From JBCFBK01 sp038562555 (GTDB lineage Bacteria; Bacteroidota; Bacteroidia; Bacteroidales; Prolixibacteraceae), in assembly GCA_038562555.1 (NCBI GenBank), contig JBCFBK010000028.1, positions 1-64,000 on the forward strand: a stretch of 64,000 bases of DNA, written 5' to 3'. Positions 25,921 through 35,891 of this stretch are shown piece after piece. Below the pieces are notes generated by a model. It had not been told where the DNA came from and searched no databases. It was given only the letters and a program-made list of their open reading frames with translations. The translations under genes were made by a program, and so were the position numbers. The first letter of the stretch is position 1, and every line of letters starts with the position of its first letter.

Positions 25921-27051
25921 TCAGGCATTAATCATCATCGGCATAAGAAGCATTAAAATATCTTCGTCATCCGACTCCTTTTCCACCGGCAAAAACAAGC
26001 CTGCCCGCGTTGGATCAGAAAGTTCAACACGAACTTCCGATGAGTTCAGGTTGCTGAGGATCTCCTGCAGGAAAGTCGATTTAAAACCTATTTCAATTTC
26101 ATCGCCTTCGTACTGACATTTCAACCGTTCAACAGCAGAAATGGAGAAATCGACATCCTGGGCAGAAACCACCAGTTGGTTGTCGTCAATCTGAAATTTA
26201 ATCAGGTTGCTTGCCTGGTTGGCAAAGACCGAAACACGTTTAACTGTGTTATAAAATTCCAGGCGGTCGACCACCAGCTTGTTCGGATTGTTTGTGGGAA
26301 TAACAGAATTATAACTCGGATAATTGCCCTCGACCAGGCGGCATATTAATTTAAAGTTGCTCAATGTAAAAAATGCATTTTTGTCATCAAACTGTAGTTT
26401 TACATCAAAATCTTCTTTAACAAGCAAGTTTTTCAACAGGGCCGCGGGCTTTTTAGGAAGAATAAACGATGCTTCCACTTCGGCTTTGGCATCGCTGCGC
26501 TTGTAACGTACCAGCTTATGGGCATCGGAAGCAACGAAAGTCAGGTCGCGTTCGCCCAGCTCAACAAAAATGCCGTTCATCACCGGCCGCAATTCGTCGT
26601 CGGCTGTTGCAAAAAGAGTCTTTGCAATACCCCCCAGCAACACGTTATGATTGACGTTGATTGTTGAAGCCGCCTCTTCCTTCAACTGAGGCAACTGTGG
26701 GAAGTCATCCCCGCTTTGTCCCACAATACTGAACTTTCCGTTCTCCGAATAAATATCGATGGCAAAATTCCCCTGCTCAATTTTAAAGGTTAAGGGCTGC
26801 TCCGGGAATTCCCGAAGTGTTTCGTTCAGTAACCTGGCCGGAATGGCGATATCCCCCTCACCTTCGGTATTATCCAGCGACAGGCTTGTTATCAGTGTCG
26901 ATTCCAGGTCGGAAGCCGTTACTGTCAGCCGGTTGTTTTCCAGCTGAAACAAATAATTATCGAGGATGGGCAATGTATTCTTTGAGCTAATCACCTTACT
27001 GATCGCATTCAGATGACTAAGCAATTCAGTACTGGAAACAACGAACTTCAT
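25921..27051 (-). CDS. dnaN: DNA polymerase III beta subunit (sliding clamp)
   Basis: The 376-residue protein has the three-fold clamp architecture. It begins MKFVVSSTELLSHLNAISKVI, has the typical TILDNYLF-like first domain and the VVDRLEFYNTVKRVSVFANQ third-domain start, and ends LMPMMINA. It encircles DNA and tethers polymerases, including the DinB and ImuB encoded at the start of the window. It is not next to dnaA or gyrB, so no origin is implied. A minus-strand TATGTTTG box lies 43 bases upstream. Confidence 0.96.
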   Translation of the reverse strand: MKFVVSSTELLSHLNAISKVISSKNTLPILDNYLFQLENNRLTVTASDLESTLITSLSLDNTEGEGDIAIPARLLNETLREFPEQPLTFKIEQGNFAIDIYSENGKFSIVGQSGDDFPQLPQLKEEAASTINVNHNVLLGGIAKTLFATADDELRPVMNGIFVELGERDLTFVASDAHKLVRYKRSDAKAEVEASFILPKKPAALLKNLLVKEDFDVKLQFDDKNAFFTLSNFKLICRLVEGNYPSYNSVIPTNNPNKLVVDRLEFYNTVKRVSVFANQASNLIKFQIDDNQLVVSAQDVDFSISAVERLKCQYEGDEIEIGFKSTFLQEILSNLNSSEVRVELSDPTRAGLFLPVEKESDDEDILMLLMPMMINA

Positions 27052-27093
27052 GTGCTTATTATTTTACAATTAAGATTTTGTTATTCTGAGATT

Positions 27094-27101
27094 CAAACAT
27101 A
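27094..27101 (-). promoter_or_regulatory. Bacteroidota -7 box for dnaN
   Basis: The minus strand reads TATGTTTG, an exact TAnnTTTG match, 43 bases before the dnaN ATG. A -33 TTTG at normal spacing was not found. Confidence 0.4.
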
Positions 27102-27246
27102 CTCAAGCATGCCGTTTCTCTTCGGGCCGGCAAATTATACGAATATACAAAAATGCTTTTGTTTGCCTATTTTTTATCGTCAGATTTTATACAAAGAAAT
27201 GAACAGGTATGCCAGGATCGCGTACCCCTGATTATCAACATCAAAT

Positions 27247-28377
27247 TCAGCTTCGCCCGCTCAGCTTTCCGATCATCATGGCTGCTGCTTTTTTTGAAGC
27301 TCCCGCTTCTCCAAGTTTCTGCCGGAGCTCTTCATAACTTTTTTTGATCTGATCCCTGTATTTCTGTTGATTCAAAATTCTGTCCAGTTCGTTTCTGATT
27401 TTTTCGACCGTATAGTCCAGTTGCAGCAGTTCCCTGACGGCTTCCCGATCCAGAATCAGATTAACAAGCGAGACCCATTTTGTTTTAATAATACGATGCC
27501 CCAGGAAATCAGTAACAAAACCTCCTGCCATACGATAACCGACAATCTGAGGGCATCCGATAATACCGGCTTCGAGCGAAACCGTCCCGGAGGCCAGAAC
27601 GGCAGCTTCTGCCTGTTGCAGTACTTCGTAGGTTTTCCCTTTCATCAGTTTTACCTCGAATCCTGAAGTCAGCTCCGTATAAACCGCCTCATCAATATTG
27701 GGGGCGGAAGTGACAACGAGCTGATGCGACTTAAACGCGGAGGCTGCTTTAAGCATATCCGGCAGTAAAGACCTGATCTCCTGCAACCGGCTTCCCGGGA
27801 GTAAAGCAACAACCGGTTTTTCGGTCAACCCATTCTCTCCGCAAAACTGACTGAAATCCTTCTTTTCGGGGGCTGCAAGCAAGGCATCCAAAACCGGATT
27901 GCCTACATAATGGACGGCATAACCATGTTTATTGAAAAATTCGGTTTCAAACGGAAGAATGGTAAACATTTCATCGACAAACGCCCTGATCTTTTTTATC
28001 CGGCTTTGCTTCCAGGCCCATATTTTCGGAGATATATAATAATAGACACGTATTCCTCTTTTTTTGGCGAATTCAGCCATCCGCAGGTTAAACCCGGGAT
28101 AGTCGACAAGGATCAGGACATCCGGATTAAAATTCACGAGGTCCCGCTCACAGATCTTCATGTTCCGCCTGATGGTACCGATATTCATCAAAACAGGAAT
28201 AAATCCCATGAAGGCCATTTCCCTGTAATGCTTAATCAACTTCATACCAGCCTGTTCCATCAGGTCTCCGCCAAATCCCCTGACCGCTGCATCCGGGTCC
28301 AGCAGAACCAGTTCCCGGATGAGGTTGGAGGCATGCAAATCGCCTGAAGCTTCTCCTGCTATAATATAATACCTCAT
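27247..28377 (-). CDS. lpxB: Lipid-A-disaccharide synthase
   Basis: The 376-residue protein begins MRYYIIAGEASGDLHASNL, the LpxB signature. It contains GFGGDLMEQAG, YYISPKIWAWKQSRIKKI and LLPGSRLQEI, with a glycosyltransferase-B C-terminal half (AVLASGTVSLEAGIIGCPQIVGYR). It joins UDP-diacylglucosamine and lipid X at the inner membrane, which confirms an LPS-making organism. surE lies 32 bases upstream on the same strand, the usual surE-lpxB order of Bacteroidota. Confidence 0.96.
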   Translation of the reverse strand: MRYYIIAGEASGDLHASNLIRELVLLDPDAAVRGFGGDLMEQAGMKLIKHYREMAFMGFIPVLMNIGTIRRNMKICERDLVNFNPDVLILVDYPGFNLRMAEFAKKRGIRVYYYISPKIWAWKQSRIKKIRAFVDEMFTILPFETEFFNKHGYAVHYVGNPVLDALLAAPEKKDFSQFCGENGLTEKPVVALLPGSRLQEIRSLLPDMLKAASAFKSHQLVVTSAPNIDEAVYTELTSGFEVKLMKGKTYEVLQQAEAAVLASGTVSLEAGIIGCPQIVGYRMAGGFVTDFLGHRIIKTKWVSLVNLILDREAVRELLQLDYTVEKIRNELDRILNQQKYRDQIKKSYEELRQKLGEAGASKKAAAMMIGKLSGRS

Positions 28378-28409
28378 TAATTTCAGCTATTGTGTGTAGA
28401 TATCTTCAT

Positions 28410-29171
28410 TCAAAACTTCCACTCTTTCATTCGCCCGAATGTTTCCCGGCAGGTCATATCGACACTAACCGGTACGACCGAAACTTTCTGGTTCTCGAGG
28501 GCAAAAATATCCGTGCCGGGTATATCGGGCTCAAAATTCTTAAACGAACCGGCCAGCCAAAAATAATCGCGCTGGTGCGGATCGGTCCTTCGCTCGACCT
28601 CTTCGATCCACTTTCCCGCGGCCTGCCGGCATACCTCAATACCTTTGACATCCCCCTGCGGAATATTTACATTCAGACAGGTATACATCGGCAGACCGTT
28701 TTCTGCAACTGACTGAAAAACACGCGCCACCCACATCTTCGCCCGGGTGAAATCAGCATTGGGATCAAAATCACAAAGCGAAAATCCAATCGACGGAACT
28801 CCATGCAGGCTACCTTCGATAGCCGCACCCATCGTACCCGAATAAACCACACTGATAGACGAATTGGAACCATGATTAATCCCCGAAACCACAAAATCGG
28901 GATGCCGTTCGAGCAATTGATTAAAGCCCACCTTGACACAATCGACCGGCGTTCCGTTACATTTATACAAAACATAGCCCGTCTCACTGTCCATTTTTGT
29001 CACCCGCAACGGCTCATCAACAGTAATAGCACTCGACTTGCCCGACATAGCTCTTTCCGGAGCGATTACCACGACATCTCCAAAAAGACGCATAACATCA
29101 GTTAATTCCTTGAGTCCTTTCGCATAAACACCGTCATCATTGCTGATCAGGATCAACGGGCGCTCTTCCAT
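28410..29171 (-). CDS. surE: 5'/3'-nucleotidase SurE
   Basis: ATG 29171 (MEERPLILISNDDGVYAKG) is preferred over an in-frame ATG at 29207, because a -7 box at 29194-29201 would place transcription start between them. The 253-residue protein has the SurE NDDG metal motif (residues 11-14), SGKSSAITV, and SGINHGSNSSISVVYSGTMGAA. It dephosphorylates nucleoside monophosphates with divalent metal. It forms an operon with lpxB downstream. Confidence 0.95.
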   Translation of the reverse strand: MEERPLILISNDDGVYAKGLKELTDVMRLFGDVVVIAPERAMSGKSSAITVDEPLRVTKMDSETGYVLYKCNGTPVDCVKVGFNQLLERHPDFVVSGINHGSNSSISVVYSGTMGAAIEGSLHGVPSIGFSLCDFDPNADFTRAKMWVARVFQSVAENGLPMYTCLNVNIPQGDVKGIEVCRQAAGKWIEEVERRTDPHQRDYFWLAGSFKNFEPDIPGTDIFALENQKVSVVPVSVDMTCRETFGRMKEWKF

Positions 29172-29193
29172 TTTATCTTCATTTAGGAGATGA

Positions 29194-29201
29194 CAAATAT
29201 A
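29194..29201 (-). promoter_or_regulatory. Bacteroidota -7 box for surE-lpxB
   Basis: The minus strand reads TATATTTG, an exact TAnnTTTG match. It supports the surE start at 29171. No clear -33 TTTG. Confidence 0.45.
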
Positions 29202-29393
29202 AGCCAAACGCCGCGAACCTGTATCGTCTTTTTTCCGGTAATTTTCGGAGGAATAACACCATCACCTTATTCGCTGTTACGAAAACTTTACAAAACATTT
29301 TCACTTTTACATCATACTTTAAAAAAAAATTTCAAAAGTATTGTAATTATTTCAAATTTATTTTTTAACATTGCTTAACTATTTCGTACGATA

Positions 29394-30626
29394 ATGACAA
29401 CGAGCAAAAAAGAAGACCTGCAACATATGGCTGTCACTGAGCTGAAGCGCTACAAGCTGAGGATGCACATTTTAAGGACGCTCTACAAAAAAGGAATGCA
29501 GCCGGCCTCAACGCTGGCTAAAAAGACGAATGTCAGTCTCCCTACCGTTCGCGCCGTGCTTGACGATTTGATCCGCGATAAAATCGTGTGGGCTTCCGGT
29601 GTGGGTGATTCCATTGGAGGCAGAAAACCTGTGATATACAGCCTTGAAAAAGATTCCCATTTTATTCTTGCTGTTGAGATGGGACATTATGTGGCGAAAG
29701 CGACCATTGTGGATTGTCTGAACGACAATCGCACTTCGGTTCATGAATTTGAAACAAATATTGACGATCCGGAGCTGGAAATCAAGCTGGAGAAAACCCT
29801 GGATAAGCTGCTCCGCGAAGCGGGTCTTTCCAAAGACAGAATTACAGCGATCGGGATTGGAATGCCCGGTTTAATTGATGCCGACAATGGCGTTAACCGG
29901 ACGATCAGGGATCAGTCGGCACAACATGTTCGGGAAAGGATTTTCAGACATATTAAGGTCCGTACGCTGGTAGAGAATGATGCGCGGATGCAGGCTCTGG
30001 GCGAATTTGTTTTTGGGAAAGCAAAAAACACCATGAATACCCTGGTTGTAAACTGGAACTGGGGTCTTGGGCTTGGCATGATCCTGAGCGGTGAGATTTT
30101 CCGGGGAGCTAATGGTTGTGCCGGTGAGTTCAGCCATATCAGGATCACAGAGAACGGCAAATTGTGTGAATGCGGGAAACGAGGCTGCCTTCAGACCATT
30201 GCCGGCGCCAGGTCACTCCTGAACATGGCACACGAAGAAGTCCGGAAAGGCACGATTTCACAGCTTACAAAATTATTTTCGGCAAGAGCGCATGAAATGA
30301 CTCCTGCCGATATTATCAATTGCGCCAAAAAGGGGGATGAACTTTCCATCTCCTTGTTAAACAATCTCAGCACTAATCTGGGATGGGGATTATCAATCCT
30401 GATCCAAATCTATAATCCCGAGAAGATTATTCTGAACGGCCCGCTAGCTAAAGGAGATCAATATGTACTGATCCCGATTCAGCAGGCCATAAACCAGTAT
30501 TGCCTGACCAGCATTTCGGACCACATCAGCATTGAAACCTCTGACCTGGGTGAAAATTCCGGTCTGCAGGGTGTGGCGGTTATGGTTTTTCAAAAAATTT
30601 TCAGGGACAAATCTCTCGAAATGTAA
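29394..30626 (+). CDS. ROK-family transcriptional repressor / sugar kinase-like regulator
   Basis: The 410-residue protein has an N-terminal winged helix-turn-helix (about 20-75: LRTLYKKGMQPASTLAKKTNVSLPTVRAVLDDLI) and a ROK domain (about 95-400). The ROK part has a phosphate-binding ALEVGMGH-like strand (FILAVEMGHYVAKATIVD), IGIGMPGLID, ENDARMQALGEF, the zinc-binding CECGKRGCLQT and ILNGPLAKGD. NagC/XylR-type proteins of this class bind a sugar or sugar phosphate and release DNA. It lies one base upstream of the earliest SusC start and probably controls the SusCD-M81 genes. An 8-base TCGTACGA palindrome sits just before its start (29384-29391). Confidence 0.92.
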   Translation: MTTSKKEDLQHMAVTELKRYKLRMHILRTLYKKGMQPASTLAKKTNVSLPTVRAVLDDLIRDKIVWASGVGDSIGGRKPVIYSLEKDSHFILAVEMGHYVAKATIVDCLNDNRTSVHEFETNIDDPELEIKLEKTLDKLLREAGLSKDRITAIGIGMPGLIDADNGVNRTIRDQSAQHVRERIFRHIKVRTLVENDARMQALGEFVFGKAKNTMNTLVVNWNWGLGLGMILSGEIFRGANGCAGEFSHIRITENGKLCECGKRGCLQTIAGARSLLNMAHEEVRKGTISQLTKLFSARAHEMTPADIINCAKKGDELSISLLNNLSTNLGWGLSILIQIYNPEKIILNGPLAKGDQYVLIPIQQAINQYCLTSISDHISIETSDLGENSGLQGVAVMVFQKIFRDKSLEM

Positions 30627-30627
30627 C

Positions 30628-33600
30628 ATGCAAACGAAGAACTCTATTTACTTACGCTTTAAAATTATGCTTATGAACTGGAAAATTACATGTTTGAGAA
30701 AGTGCTTGCTCTCATTGTTTGCACTTTTCATAGGAATTGGTGTCCTGACAGCCCAGGAGGTCAGGATCACCGGGACGGTCACCAGTGCAGAAGACGGATC
30801 TCCGCTGCCTGGAGTCTCAGTCGTTCAGCAGGGAACGACAACCGGAACAACGACTGATGTGGACGGGAAATATACGATCGCAGCCCCCAAAGGGTCTGTG
30901 TTGGTATTCTCTTTCATCGGTATGCAGAAGCAGGAACTAACCATTGTCGGCCAAACCACTTACGATGTCATTTTGAAACCGGAAACAACCGGAATCAATG
31001 AGGTCGTGGTCACTGCCTTAGGTATAAAACGCGACAAAAAAGCCCTTGGCTATTCCATCAGTTCCATTAAATCGGACGAGCTGGTCGAAAGCGGGATACC
31101 TGTCAATCCGCTTGCTTCTCTTTACGGAAAAGCTGCAGGAGTCAGGATATCATCAACAGCCAATGGTCCCACCGGCGGTATGATTATCAACATCCGGAAC
31201 TCGGTGTCATTAACCTCGTCATCCTCTACCCGTCCTCTCTTCGTTGTCGACGGCATTCCGATCTTCGATGAAAACACTGAAATGAACCGGAACGATCGCG
31301 ACGGGCGTGACCGTGGAACCGGGATTAACGACATCAATGCCGAGGATGTTGCCTCCATTGAAATTCTGAAAGGGGCCAAGGCATCGGTTTTGTACGGGCA
31401 CGCAGGAGCCAATGGAGTTGTGCTGATCACGACTAAATCAGGAACTAAAAGAAAAGGATTGGGTATCGACTTTACCACCAGCGCAACATTCGATAATGTA
31501 GCGTTTCTCCCGAAACTGCAAAACGAATATGGGTCTGGCAACACGCTGGCAGTTGAAAATCTTAGTGCTGACCTGACCGATGCCAATGGCTTCAAGTACC
31601 GCATGGTGAATGGCACTAAAACGCCTGTTTTTTGGGGGCAAAACGGTGCCGCCGGCTGGGGTCCGAGAATGAATGGACAGGAAATCCTGTGGTGGGACGG
31701 CGTGAAACGGCCTTACGTTCCTCAGCCGGATAACTACTCAGATCTGTTCCGGACAGGTCACCTGATCACAAACAGCATTGCTTTATCCAATGCCGGGGAA
31801 ATCGGCGACTTCCGTATATCCTATACGAATAAAAATTTCACCAGTACGATTCTGGAAGCCGACCAGCAAAGTCATTCTTTCAGCTTTAACGGGAACCTGA
31901 ACATCGGAAAATTTGTTAAACTGAACTATATCAGCAACTATTATTACACGTTCAACCACAATGCGCCTTTCCGGATGCAGGATGAACTTGTTACTTACGG
32001 GGTACACCGCGATATGGATCCGGCTCTGTGGAAATCGCACATTACCGATGAATACGGGTACTGGTACTTTCGCAATGATGAAACCAGCAAAAATGCAGGC
32101 CCGGAAGCCGGGCAAATCGGCTTGAATTATTTCTGGAATCAGACTCAAAATGATTTTGACGAAAGCCGTCATCATTTTCTGCAATCAGCTAATTTAAGCA
32201 TCAAATTTACCGATTGGCTTTCAGCCTCATTTAAAGCCGGTTTCGACATGACAAGAAGGATGAATGAGGTCAAAAAGAAGGTCACTGAACCACTGGCCGA
32301 TAACAATGCCCAGGGTTACTATTCGGTAGAGGAACGCAACATCCTGAAATTATACAACCAGGCTTACCTGAATATTGAGAAGGACCTGAGTGAAGATTTT
32401 CATTTGAGCGGAATGGTCGGTGGCGTATATGAATATTTTCACGATCGTACCGTAAAAGCTTTGACCTATAACTTTCTGGTAGAAAACTGGTTTTCTTTGC
32501 TAAATTCCCGTAACGATGTAAAATCGGAAGGAAGCGGATACCGCCAAACCAGTTACTTATATGGGTTGCTCGGTTCCGCCCAGTTATCATTCCGTGATCA
32601 GGTTTACCTGGAAATCCAGGGTCGAAACGACTGGTCCTCTATCCTGCCTCCGAGCAATAACAGGTATTTCTATCCCGGCGCCAGCCTGTCATGGATCTTT
32701 AGTGAAACACTGACACTTCCGGAGTTTATCGAATACGCCAAGACCCGGTTCTCCTTTGCTGATGTTGGCCGCCCGGGACCTATCTATTTTGGCAATTTCG
32801 CGTTTGACCTGAATTCATACGGCGGTATTCCCTACGAAACCGCATCAGGCGACCTGCCTCCAGTCGATTTTGAACAGGCGATTGCCAGTGGTACGCTTCC
32901 AAAGGAAAACCTGAAACCGGAACGGAAACGGGAATTTGAATGGGGACTTGAAATGTACTTCTTCCCCCAGAATCGTTTGGGTGTTGATATTTCGTATTTT
33001 CACTCCAATACGTACGATCAGATCATGGCCCTCGATGTGCCGAGATCTTCAGGGGTTAACCGTATCATCACCAATGCCGGAAATGTTCAGACGACCGGAT
33101 TTGAATTACAACTCACCGGGAAACCCATTGTTACAAGGAATCTGAATTGGGACGTCACCTTAAATTTGTCCAGCTATAACACAAAAGTAAAAGAACTGGC
33201 GAGAGGTGTCAATGTGATCCCGTTATGGGGGGTTACCGGTGCTTCTTCGCTCGCCAGAATTGGTGAAGAACACGGCACCTATTATATTAACCCGTGGCTA
33301 AGGGACGATAATGGCAATATCGTCGTTGACCAGGGAACCGGAGTCTATTCATTTGACAATGAGAATGAGGTACGGGTCGGCAAAATGCTTCCTGATGTTA
33401 TCGGTGGATTTCATACCGGATTGAATTACAAGGGCTTTTATCTAACGGCTGACTTTGACTTCCAATTTGGCGGAACGCTGATTTCGCAGACCAACATGTA
33501 CCTGAAAGGAAACGGTGCAGGATTAGAGTCGCTGAAATACCGGGATGAAGCCAGGGGTGGCCTTCCATACTATATCGCCAATAACGGCACATTGAAGCCT

Positions 33601-34023
33601 TTGGACAGCCATAGCGCAGCAGCGCCGGAAGATTCCAAATATAGCTGGATTTTCCACGACGGTGTGATCCTACCGGGTGTTACACCCGACGGCCAAACCA
33701 ACGAAAAGCTGATCAGCGCACAGCAGTATTATGAAAGGACTTATTGGCAGGGACAGATGGACATCACGGAAGATGCCATTTACAAGAGCGACTATATTGC
33801 ACTGAGAACCATTACAGTCGGATATGAATTCCCGAAGAAGTTAGTGGAGAAGACATTCCTCTCCCGGGCGAAGCTCTCCTTCTTTGGAAACAATATCGCA
33901 TACATCTACAAAGATGTTCCTAACGTAACCCCGGAATCTTTTGCCGGCACCAACGAATTTACGGAATACTCGGGTATCCCCGGCGTCCGCAGCTTAGGTT
34001 TTGAGTTAAAATTAGGTTTCTAA
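30628..34023 (+). CDS. SusC/RagA-family TonB-linked outer-membrane receptor
   Basis: ATG 30628 follows the ROK stop directly; ATG 30667 or 30673 gives a more standard signal peptide (CLRKCLLSLFALFIGIGVLTAQ). After it come a CarboxypepD_reg-like domain (ITGTVTSAEDGSPLPGVSVVQQGT), the TonB plug (GINEVVVTALGIKRDKKALGYS, then VDGIPI) and a long barrel with DWSS and GYEFPKK segments. It ends FELKLGF. At about 1,100 residues it is of usual SusC length. SusC pairs with the adjacent SusD-like lipoprotein to import oligomers. No carbohydrate-active enzyme is nearby; the associated enzyme is an M81 metallopeptidase. Confidence 0.95.
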   Translation: MQTKNSIYLRFKIMLMNWKITCLRKCLLSLFALFIGIGVLTAQEVRITGTVTSAEDGSPLPGVSVVQQGTTTGTTTDVDGKYTIAAPKGSVLVFSFIGMQKQELTIVGQTTYDVILKPETTGINEVVVTALGIKRDKKALGYSISSIKSDELVESGIPVNPLASLYGKAAGVRISSTANGPTGGMIINIRNSVSLTSSSSTRPLFVVDGIPIFDENTEMNRNDRDGRDRGTGINDINAEDVASIEILKGAKASVLYGHAGANGVVLITTKSGTKRKGLGIDFTTSATFDNVAFLPKLQNEYGSGNTLAVENLSADLTDANGFKYRMVNGTKTPVFWGQNGAAGWGPRMNGQEILWWDGVKRPYVPQPDNYSDLFRTGHLITNSIALSNAGEIGDFRISYTNKNFTSTILEADQQSHSFSFNGNLNIGKFVKLNYISNYYYTFNHNAPFRMQDELVTYGVHRDMDPALWKSHITDEYGYWYFRNDETSKNAGPEAGQIGLNYFWNQTQNDFDESRHHFLQSANLSIKFTDWLSASFKAGFDMTRRMNEVKKKVTEPLADNNAQGYYSVEERNILKLYNQAYLNIEKDLSEDFHLSGMVGGVYEYFHDRTVKALTYNFLVENWFSLLNSRNDVKSEGSGYRQTSYLYGLLGSAQLSFRDQVYLEIQGRNDWSSILPPSNNRYFYPGASLSWIFSETLTLPEFIEYAKTRFSFADVGRPGPIYFGNFAFDLNSYGGIPYETASGDLPPVDFEQAIASGTLPKENLKPERKREFEWGLEMYFFPQNRLGVDISYFHSNTYDQIMALDVPRSSGVNRIITNAGNVQTTGFELQLTGKPIVTRNLNWDVTLNLSSYNTKVKELARGVNVIPLWGVTGASSLARIGEEHGTYYINPWLRDDNGNIVVDQGTGVYSFDNENEVRVGKMLPDVIGGFHTGLNYKGFYLTADFDFQFGGTLISQTNMYLKGNGAGLESLKYRDEARGGLPYYIANNGTLKPLDSHSAAAPEDSKYSWIFHDGVILPGVTPDGQTNEKLISAQQYYERTYWQGQMDITEDAIYKSDYIALRTITVGYEFPKKLVEKTFLSRAKLSFFGNNIAYIYKDVPNVTPESFAGTNEFTEYSGIPGVRSLGFELKLGF

Positions 34024-34043
34024 ACGTCTAAAATGCTATTATC

Positions 34044-35771
34044 ATGAATAACTTTCTTAATAAAATAAAACCCACAGTCCTGCTGTTTGTCTTCTTGGGC
34101 TTTACCGCCTGCCAGAGCAAGCTGGAGGATGAATTTTACAACCCGGAAAAGCAAACGGAGCCGAAATTCGACCTGTTATTCACAGGAGCATTGCAACCGA
34201 CCGAATTATTCCGGCTGGAATACGGACCAGGATACCACCAGGCGAGAGCCTTCAACCGTATGCTGGGATTGGGTACCTTTCCTGACGGAGGATATAATGG
34301 TATGGCGCCGGGAAGCTACACGCTGTGGACCAACTGGTCGGGTGTAACCCTCCGGGAAACTCAGTTCAACAAGGTTTATGTGGATTTCAATAAAAATATT
34401 CCGGTGATGAACCTGTTGCTGAACAATCTGCCGGAAGCAGAAAAAGTGAACTATGAGATTTACGTAGATTGCATCAATATTGTTAAAGCCTTTATGTTCC
34501 AGAGGCTGACTGATATCTATGATGATGTTCCGTTTAGCGAAGCCAACGGGGCTTACCAAAACAAATTCTGGGCAAAATACGACTCTCAGGAATCCATTTA
34601 CCACACCCTGCTGACCGACCTCGAAACGATCGAAGGAAAGCTGGATGGCTATACGTTAAACAACTCAGGACCCCATACGAATTTTAAAGTGGCCGATATC
34701 CTGAACAACGGAGATGTCGAATTATGGCGCAAATTTGCCAATTCACTCCGCCTGAGAATGGCAATGAGGCTGACCAATGTAGAGCCGGAATTGACCAAAT
34801 CCATTGTCAGAGATATTGTGTCCAATGGTCTGCCCACCGTTTCCGAAGCAAACGATTTCATCGGAATGGCGGAAAAGGACATGGCTCACGTGAGGGAGTA
34901 TTACTGGCCACGTGCCTTCAGTGAAATGTGGTACAATTTCACCGCTCCTCGTTTTATGGTGCGTGACATTTTCGGATACAAAGGACCAGCGACGCCCGCC
35001 AATGAAATTGATCCCCGCCTCTACGTAGTTTTCCAGCCTAATACATTCGGAGATTACGTGGGATGTGATCTGTGGGGCCCCAATCAACTTGCCACGGCAG
35101 AATCGGATATGAATGCCCTTGGTTACGATGCATCAAAAATACAGACTGCAAAAGACTGGAATTACGATGATCATCTGGAACCCTATTTTGCTATGTACAA
35201 TAAAATGACTTATAACAATTACAACATGGAATATCCGGCATTTACGCCGACCGAAACCAATTTACTACTCTCCGAGGCCGCTGTACGCTATCCGGGCGAA
35301 ACCGCAGGACTAAATGCTGCCGAGTTGTATGAAAAAGCGATCAGGGCGTCTATCGATTGGTATTACAGTGTGAATGCAACCAATTCATTCTCTACAACCA
35401 GCACTCCAGCCATCCCGCTGAATATTATGGACGGATCACAACCTGCAAAGCCGGCCGAATCGGTCATAAACGCCTTCCTGGATAAGAAAGTCGCTGCATT
35501 CCAGGCGATGAACGCTTCAGATAAAATTAAGGAGATCTATTACCAAAAGTTCGTACACCTGAACGTTCTGAATTATTGGGAAATATGGAGTGAAACAAGA
35601 AGGCTTATGAAAGAATATCCAACGTTGCCGCAGAACTCTGTATTTACATGGATGGACCGTTTTTATTATCCTTCCAGCGAAGCAACCACAAATCCGGATA
35701 ATTTCCAGGCGGTGGCACATAAAAATGACCACAATACCCCCGTCTGGTGGACAGGAAGAACGAAAAATTAA
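34044..35771 (+). CDS. SusD/RagB-like nutrient-binding outer-membrane lipoprotein (SusD-like type 2)
   Basis: The 575-residue protein has a lipoprotein signal (VLLFVFLGFTAC, lipidated Cys about residue 23). It then has the helical SusD fold: a YEIYVDCINIVKAFMFQRLTDIYDDVPFSEA segment and a FANSLRLRMAMRLTN segment typical of the SusD-like_2 group. A C-terminal region with WEIWSETRR follows. It would cap the SusC barrel and bind the substrate. It starts 20 bases after susC and ends just before a strong terminator, so the M81 gene has to use its own promoter or readthrough. Confidence 0.93.
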   Translation: MNNFLNKIKPTVLLFVFLGFTACQSKLEDEFYNPEKQTEPKFDLLFTGALQPTELFRLEYGPGYHQARAFNRMLGLGTFPDGGYNGMAPGSYTLWTNWSGVTLRETQFNKVYVDFNKNIPVMNLLLNNLPEAEKVNYEIYVDCINIVKAFMFQRLTDIYDDVPFSEANGAYQNKFWAKYDSQESIYHTLLTDLETIEGKLDGYTLNNSGPHTNFKVADILNNGDVELWRKFANSLRLRMAMRLTNVEPELTKSIVRDIVSNGLPTVSEANDFIGMAEKDMAHVREYYWPRAFSEMWYNFTAPRFMVRDIFGYKGPATPANEIDPRLYVVFQPNTFGDYVGCDLWGPNQLATAESDMNALGYDASKIQTAKDWNYDDHLEPYFAMYNKMTYNNYNMEYPAFTPTETNLLLSEAAVRYPGETAGLNAAELYEKAIRASIDWYYSVNATNSFSTTSTPAIPLNIMDGSQPAKPAESVINAFLDKKVAAFQAMNASDKIKEIYYQKFVHLNVLNYWEIWSETRRLMKEYPTLPQNSVFTWMDRFYYPSSEATTNPDNFQAVAHKNDHNTPVWWTGRTKN

Positions 35772-35784
35772 TCTTAAACAGCAG

Positions 35785-35817
35785 AAAAGAGGATGGCCAA
35801 ATACCATCCTCTTTTTT
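35785..35817 (+). terminator. Intrinsic terminator after the SusD-like gene
   Basis: GAGGATGG (35789-35796) pairs with CCATCCTC (35804-35811) over a 7-base loop, followed by TTTTTT (35812-35817) and preceded by AAAA. Confidence 0.88.
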
Positions 35818-35891
35818 CATGAAAACTTTCAGACTGAAAACATGTTAATTTTAATTACCGGCTCAGCCGCAAAAATTTATCCATTCATTTC

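Noticed and set aside
25921..27051. Replication origin beside dnaN
   Set aside because: No dnaA, recF or gyrB adjoins it and no DnaA-box cluster was seen; dnaN stands alone here.
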